From Spirogloea muscicola (Eukaryota > Streptophyta > Zygnematophyceae > Spirogloeales > Spirogloeaceae): DNA of 27,728 nucleotides. The position numbers and the translations under genes are program-made. The stretch spans positions 385,708 to 413,435 of the forward strand of contig WELB01000049.1 in assembly GCA_009602725.1 (NCBI GenBank), written 5' to 3'. Positions within the stretch are counted from its first letter, which is position 1, and each line of letters starts with the position of its first letter. The notes beneath the pieces are model-generated. The model made no database searches, was not told where the DNA came from, and saw nothing but the letters and a program-made list of their open reading frames with translations. This document shows, piece after piece, positions 22,623 through 27,728 of this stretch.

Positions 22623-25600
22623 TTATCTTGGACCAACAAAGTCATTTAGCATGTCACTACTGTCTTCATCCTCATCCGAAGCATCCCCAAGGGCTCTGTC
22701 CTGACCGCCTTCTCTACCAGCTTGTGTTCTTGTCGGTTCCATTTTGTCTAGCACGCTCGTTTCACTCCCATCCTCATCCAAGGCATGACTAAGCTTTTTA
22801 TCTTGACCACCTTTCCGACGAGCTTGCTTCCCTGTCCCCTCAGAGTCGTGCTTTGTGTGATCCTGGACTTCGTCCTCGTTCAAGGCGTCTCTGAGTGTTC
22901 CCTTCTGACCACCTTTACGATAAGGTCGCCTTCTTCTCCCTCCAAGGTCGTCAAGCATGTGATTGATGGTAATGAGGTGACAATCCTTTCTGGTTTTCCA
23001 GAAAAGGATCTCTACGAACAGGAGTGGCTGCATAAGCGTGTAGTGGCATGAGTCAGGGAGCACGTTAACGTGCTATGCTACCTTGTAGTAGGTTCTGATT
23101 CCCATGCTAGCTACATGCTGGATGTTGACTACTTTACTAACACTACAAAAAACTTAAGATAAATGCAGTACAAGCTACTGCGAGAGAAGAAAAGTCAGTG
23201 AGATCTGGCAATGGTCGGGAAATACAATACTCACTTGCTTTTGGCAGTGGTCGAGGAGCCTATGTACAAGGTTGCTCAAGAATGAAATTATGGGTCGGTG
23301 ATCCTTATTTCCGCGAGCTACGGGGTCTGACAGGATGCGCTCAAAAGCACTCAACAATGACAGCTGCATAAGCAAGTTCTTCGTATACATTAGTAGGCTG
23401 ACAAGCATCATATAGGGTTCACGTTAATACTGACACATGCATTTGGAGATCCATCAGACATATGTGTAGGCACACTTCATGAGTCCAATCTGCAGGGACT
23501 GTAATACTGGAGGATGTGGACAAGCGCATAAATCCTGATGCATGCACCTGCTTACAGCTGCGCCAACGCTGCGCCACTTGCAATAGCTAGCAAGCTAGAA
23601 ATCTGACCTGATACAGCATAGGCTCAAGACCGCATTCGTCGCAGATCCGCCGGAGCATCCTAAGTAGGTAGTGATTCAACTGGACGGAGTTACTGGCAAA
23701 GCTCTCAAGCAGCCAGCAGTAACGTTGGACCACCGTGTTGTCAGCAAATGGCATCATGCAGCGGCAAAAGTCCACAGGAACCTCCTCTGCTGCATCATCT
23801 CTGCCATTTTCGTCCTCATCTTTAGCACCTGCTAAATCGGCAACGCCATCTGATAACTGCTTCGGTCCACTGAGTCTGTCCTCATCCTCTGCAGCTTTTT
23901 CTGACCTTCTGTGGCGCACTTTCCTGATTACATGGAGGCCATCTTTGGCCTTAGACATTTCTTCCAACATTCGCAGAGATACGTGGGTGGCTTCGACGAG
24001 GTTGGCAAGGTGTCTGCAGGCGCACTCGCAAGTTCCCGTCAGCAACCTGCGTGTGCAGCATGCCGGCATAGCTTTATAGAGAAGTAGACTTCAGAAGTTG
24101 GACTGAGACATGGGTTGTCTAAGCATTCTGCTGCTCCTCCTTTACAATGTGAACGTGGCTATTCTCCAAAGTGGTGGAGGTGCTGGTGGAATTGACTGTG
24201 ACCTTAACCGTCACACAGGGCAGTCTTGTCCTTTAAAGAGCAACCTGTGTGCTGAAATCACTATAGGCTACTGGAAGGCTGTGGCAGCAAATAGGCCGAG
24301 TAGTGTCACCTCCGCGGCTGCTTTTCAGAGTTGAATGACTTGATCAACCTGAGGAGCGTGGGCAGCACCCCATAATCCGTGTGCTCCAGTAGCACCCTAT
24401 GCTGCAGTGCTGCAATCCCTCTCACCTCGCTGTCCGCACCATCTAGGTCTTTGCCGGCTGTCTTCAGAACGAGGTCGAGCATGTGTATCTGCAAACTCAC
24501 CAATTTCTCAGCTCGGCAGTGAGAAGTCTGTCACCAGGGTGTCATGCTTACTTGCACAGTTCACCCATTGTCTCTCAGCGATCAATGCCAATTAGGCATT
24601 CACAGAGGCCTGATTAACTGAGAATTGACTGAAGCTTGCAGGAAGCAGCAGGATCCACAGTTTGCCTACATAGTATCCTGCAATATTGATAGGTGTAAGC
24701 AGGACAGATAGCTGCATGCCCACCATCTCCTTCAGCAGAGCAGAGACGATGGCCAGCAGGTCCCACGCCTGTGTCTCACGGACGCTTTCTGAGACATCTT
24801 GCCACTTGGATAGCACGATGCTAAACATCTGCTCGTCCAAGGTGGCAGAGACCTGGAGCGTGCCCTTCCGGAGGCTCGGCGCGTCAATCCTCGGCGGCCA
24901 CTCCCCGCTCAGCACAGCCTCTTGTTTCTAGAGCGACCAGGCATCGGAGAAGTTCAGCTCTGCTTTACTGACATCTTACAGGCCTAAGTGCCAAGGTCTA
25001 TGACTCAAAGGACCAGTATCAAATCTTGCCCAAGCCTTCATTAGCATGCATCACTTAGCTGTTTCTTCTGATACTTCTCCTCTGCTGGTCACTCTTTCAC
25101 AAATCATCTATGGAACGCGCGCCCTTGTCTCACATGGCACACCTTGAGGAGCTGCATGCGCTGGCGTTGGTATGCCAGGAAGAAGCACGACAGCTTGAAG
25201 AGGTTGGCAAAATCCTTGGTCTCAGCTCGCTCCCGGTCCTCCTTGACAGTCTGCACAAGGACTGTAGCCACCGAGGCACGCCACCCACATGAGCTGCCAG
25301 GGCGATGCAACCATGGTAACAGGTGAACATGACTTGAATGCCACTGAGATCCTTAATGGAAAGGATTGTTTAGCACTCAGTCAGTAATTGCTCATCTCAG
25401 AACGTATGAAACCAACACAGTGCATATATTGCAATGCGATGCCTCAGAGGTCATCAAGTCTGAGGGCCCCACGGTTGTAGCTCGTGGCGAGGAACTGCTC
25501 AGCAAACCCACGGAGGCTGAGGCAGCAAGTGGGTGAGCGCAGCACACGCGGCACGCCAGCCTCACAGGCCACACGCTTGATGCGGCCTCGCCGTATGTGC

Positions 25601-27348
25601 AGACAGCGACTGGCGGGGCGACCGGCGGGGTCACCGAGTGGAAGGCCCGCAACCACCACCCGGCTGCTGTTCTGCAGGAGGTTGTTAGATGCAGTCACTC
25701 GCTGTGGCAGCTCGAGCGCAATGAGTCAAGCATGGGCTGCCTGTGAAGTTACTATCACGCAGCAGCTGCCACTGGGCTAGGCCAAAGGCTTACTTGATTG
25801 CAGACGACGTACATGCCACGGAAGCGCGAGTGCCTGCCACCGAATGGCATCTGTGCCTGGCGGCGCAGCTTCCCGGCGACCTCCTGCTGCTGCAATCCTT
25901 GCATTGCCGGCGCATGCGCCTCACCATCCTGCACACTTTTTTCATAGTGAGTATATGAAGTTGATGCAAGCAATTCGTTAACAATGTGAGGTCTCAGTGC
26001 ACGGCGATGTGATGACTCTCAGATGAGGGGCTTGCTCGTAACGATGTTTGCCGTACCCCTTTGTTATCGGCACCAAAGATACTACTCGCGCTGTGACCGT
26101 CGAAGATATGTGTATAGATCTCCAGCAGCAGGAGGCTGTCTCGGCGCAGGCCACCCCCACCGCAGGCGCCGACGTGCGGCGTCAGCGCCAGGAGAAGGTC
26201 CATCACGCTCTCCTCAAAGAGGCGCTCCACGAGCTCGTCCTGCCGTGTCCATCAGTACCCAATAAAGCGCTGAGAAGGGCGTAAGACCGTGAATGAGGAG
26301 CGAGATCCCAGCATCACATGATAAGCAGCTGCCATCCATAGCCGTTTCCCAGGAGTGGCGCACCGGACCTTCAGGTATGCCAGGTGGGAGTTGCCGGACG
26401 CAGCACTCGACTGCGGGGGAGGATCGGGGATGGCCAGGAGGTTGCGGAATAGCGTCAAGAGCAGCTGGACGCGCGTCCAGTCGTCCTCACCGGCACATTG
26501 CCTAAATTGAGAGCAACTTGGGAGTTCATGAGCTCCAGATGGTAAGCGCAGCAACAATGCTGCAAGCGGCCGGTGCACGGGCGGTAGCTGCCGGCCATTG
26601 GCCCTGATTCATGGAGCACTGCTGCATGAGGAGCACGAAGCAACGCAAGTTGGAAGAAGGATCCTACGCCTCAATGTGCTCCAGCGGACTCTCCAAGAGG
26701 GAGACTGCCACGGCAATGACATCGTCATCGAGCACCGCAGCCTTCGACTGCTGCAGCGCTTCCAGCTGGCTGGCAATGTCGCCGCCGCCGCCGCCGGCCT
26801 CTGGCAGCTCCGCCGGCATGGTCATGAAGACCAAGACCTTGACTGCGGGCGCGGAAGCACAGCACGAGGTCAAAGTGGCCACGTTGTCAAGCCATATGTG
26901 ATAGAGAAGCAGCAATCACAACATGGCTTCGATCACAGTGGCCAAGGATGATCAGCAGCATACTCGCATTGAGGACGAGGTCCTCATCTTCGCGATAGTG
27001 CACAAGAATCGGGACAATGTCCCGCCGCACCACGCCCCAGCGCCCGAGCTGGCGGAAGATGTCGCGCGTGCCAGGGTCGTCTCGCCGTAGCAGCCGCTGC
27101 AGGTACTTGAGGCTCTCTGCACGGCGTGCGCCGAGTTTGCATGAGATGGAGGCCACCAGTGGCCGAGACGGATGCGCGGCTAGGAACAACACAGTCGTCT
27201 CTTTTGGACAACATGGTCTTGTACCGAGGCACTCCTCCCCCTTGACGTAGAGGACGACGCCGGCTGCGTCAGCACGGATTGACCCCAGGCCGGTGGTAAC
27301 TGCGATGAGGATGTCCGAGTCTACCAGCGGCGCTGCGAACAGCGCCAT
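22623..27348 (-). CDS. TIM: TIMELESS/Tof1/Swi1 replication-fork protection protein
   Basis: Role in the family: with TIPIN it travels with the replisome, stabilises stalled forks and supports S-phase checkpoint signalling and cohesion. Thirteen exons: 27225-27348, 26964-27116, 26668-26842, 26369-26501, 26057-26239, 25794-25928, 25473-25701, 25143-25261, 24724-24927, 24310-24488, 23608-24013, 23235-23363, 22623-23027; about 857 aa. All introns are GT-AG (92-296 bases) and every phase closes. Conserved blocks in order: LQRLLRRDDPGTRDIFRQLG, RRDIVPILVHYREDEDLVLN, KVLVFMTMPAE, EDDWTRVQLLLTLFRNLLAI, RLFEESVMDLLLAL, RHSRFRGMYVV, DFANLFKLSCFFLAYQ, QMFSIVLSKWQDV, LLRLIKSFNSEKQPR and the C-terminal VEILFWKTRKDCH. 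The start is the first ATG in frame, just before GLGSIRAD. The tail after FWKTRKDCH is unusual: three repeats of a 34-residue acidic/basic unit replace the longer C-terminus of other plant forms (over 1100 aa as I recall). Confidence 0.95.
22626..22913 (-). repeat. Tandem 102-bp coding repeat in the TIMELESS C-terminal tail
   Basis: Three units begin with G-G-Q at exact 34-residue spacing: 22812-22913, 22710-22811 and 22626-22709 (partial). Each has a basic lead (RKGGQK, RKGGQD, REGGQD), a short leucine/alanine stretch and an acidic cluster (NEDE, DEDG, DEDED). The units have diverged considerably, so the duplication is not very recent. Confidence 0.85.
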
Positions 27349-27728
27349 CTCTGGGATGTGCTTCACTAGAGCCGCTATATGTTAGCGCAGTCCTGGAAGG
27401 CTGCACTGTGAGCAGCGTCTCACAGCCTGTACGTGGCTGTCGGTGGCAGCCCAGCATGTGCAGGCAGGCGCTCCTGCAGGCAACATGGCCTCGCAAGAGG
27501 TCGCAGGTTTCCTTGCTTCCGGCGTCGCTGGGGGGAAGCGCAGTAAGTAACGAGGAGTGTGGGGGGGCGATGCTTGATAGGAGGAGCAAGAGGTTGAGCT
27601 GGCAGGAAGGGAAAGAGATGTAGGGGGATGTTGAGCGAGAGCGAGAAGGCGAGGGGTGAGGAGATTGACAGAACAGTGGAAGCGCGAAGGCGAGGGGAGG
27701 AGTGAGGGGGTAGGGTGGCGCGGAGGGG
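27349..27728 (-). promoter_or_regulatory. 5' flank of TIMELESS, pyrimidine-rich on the transcribed orientation
   Basis: The stretch upstream of the TIMELESS start has no in-frame ATG and no conserved protein. From about 27540 to the window end the + strand is strongly purine-rich (GAG/GGGA patches), so the minus strand is CT-rich, as often seen near plant and algal transcription starts. No precise promoter element is identified. Confidence 0.45.

Overview
This window is nuclear DNA of a green alga. Every gene that can be rebuilt is split by short spliceosomal introns (about 90-470 bases, nearly all GT-AG), and the proteins are plant-type: a plastid-type Mfd helicase, a RAV-type AP2+B3 transcription factor, a plant-like mitochondrial pyruvate carrier and TIMELESS. 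GCN and CAG repeats in and around exons, and high GC beside AT-richer introns, fit a chlorophyte, perhaps a trebouxiophyte. A streptophyte alga cannot be excluded. There are no bacterial operons, CRISPR arrays or phage genes.

Layout. Positions 1-124 are pure T, probably a contig-end artefact. 125-2170 holds weak, exon-like fragments of an unidentified + strand gene. 2171-3458 (-) is cytosolic ribosomal protein uS11 (RPS14), rebuilt in 6 exons. It is divergent from a 15-exon plastid-type transcription-repair coupling factor (Mfd, + strand, ending at 10027). 10243-11247 (+) is a mitochondrial pyruvate carrier subunit (MPC2 type) with an unresolved N-terminus and an N in the assembly. 11248-12599 is the shared 3' region of two convergent genes.

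The main find is at 12600-18380 (-): a 10-exon gene whose protein of about 1244 aa joins a RAV-type AP2 domain, a RAV-type B3 domain, a K-L-F-G-V motif, a long glutamine-rich middle region and a C-terminal Aux/IAA-ARF-type PB1 domain. Land-plant RAV proteins lack PB1, and ARFs have B3 plus PB1 but no AP2. This single protein therefore carries the parts of both families.

18381-20100 is GC-rich sequence with competing coding signals on both strands. About 20230-21760 is a cluster of diverged direct and inverted repeats built on a GGGCTG...CAGCCC hairpin, resembling organelle-genome repeats. 22623-27348 (-) is a complete 13-exon TIMELESS/Tof1/Swi1 replication-fork gene of about 857 aa with a tandemly repeated acidic/basic tail. 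Its 5' flank (27349-27728) is strongly purine-rich on the + strand.

The genes do not form a pathway. They are a ribosomal protein, plastid transcription-repair coupling, mitochondrial pyruvate import, a transcription factor and a fork-protection factor. Exon edges were placed by eye from reading-frame continuity, splice consensus and family conservation. All phases close for RPS14, TIMELESS, Mfd from exon 2 onward, MPC2 exons 2-3, and the AP2-B3-PB1 gene (one donor there is tentative).
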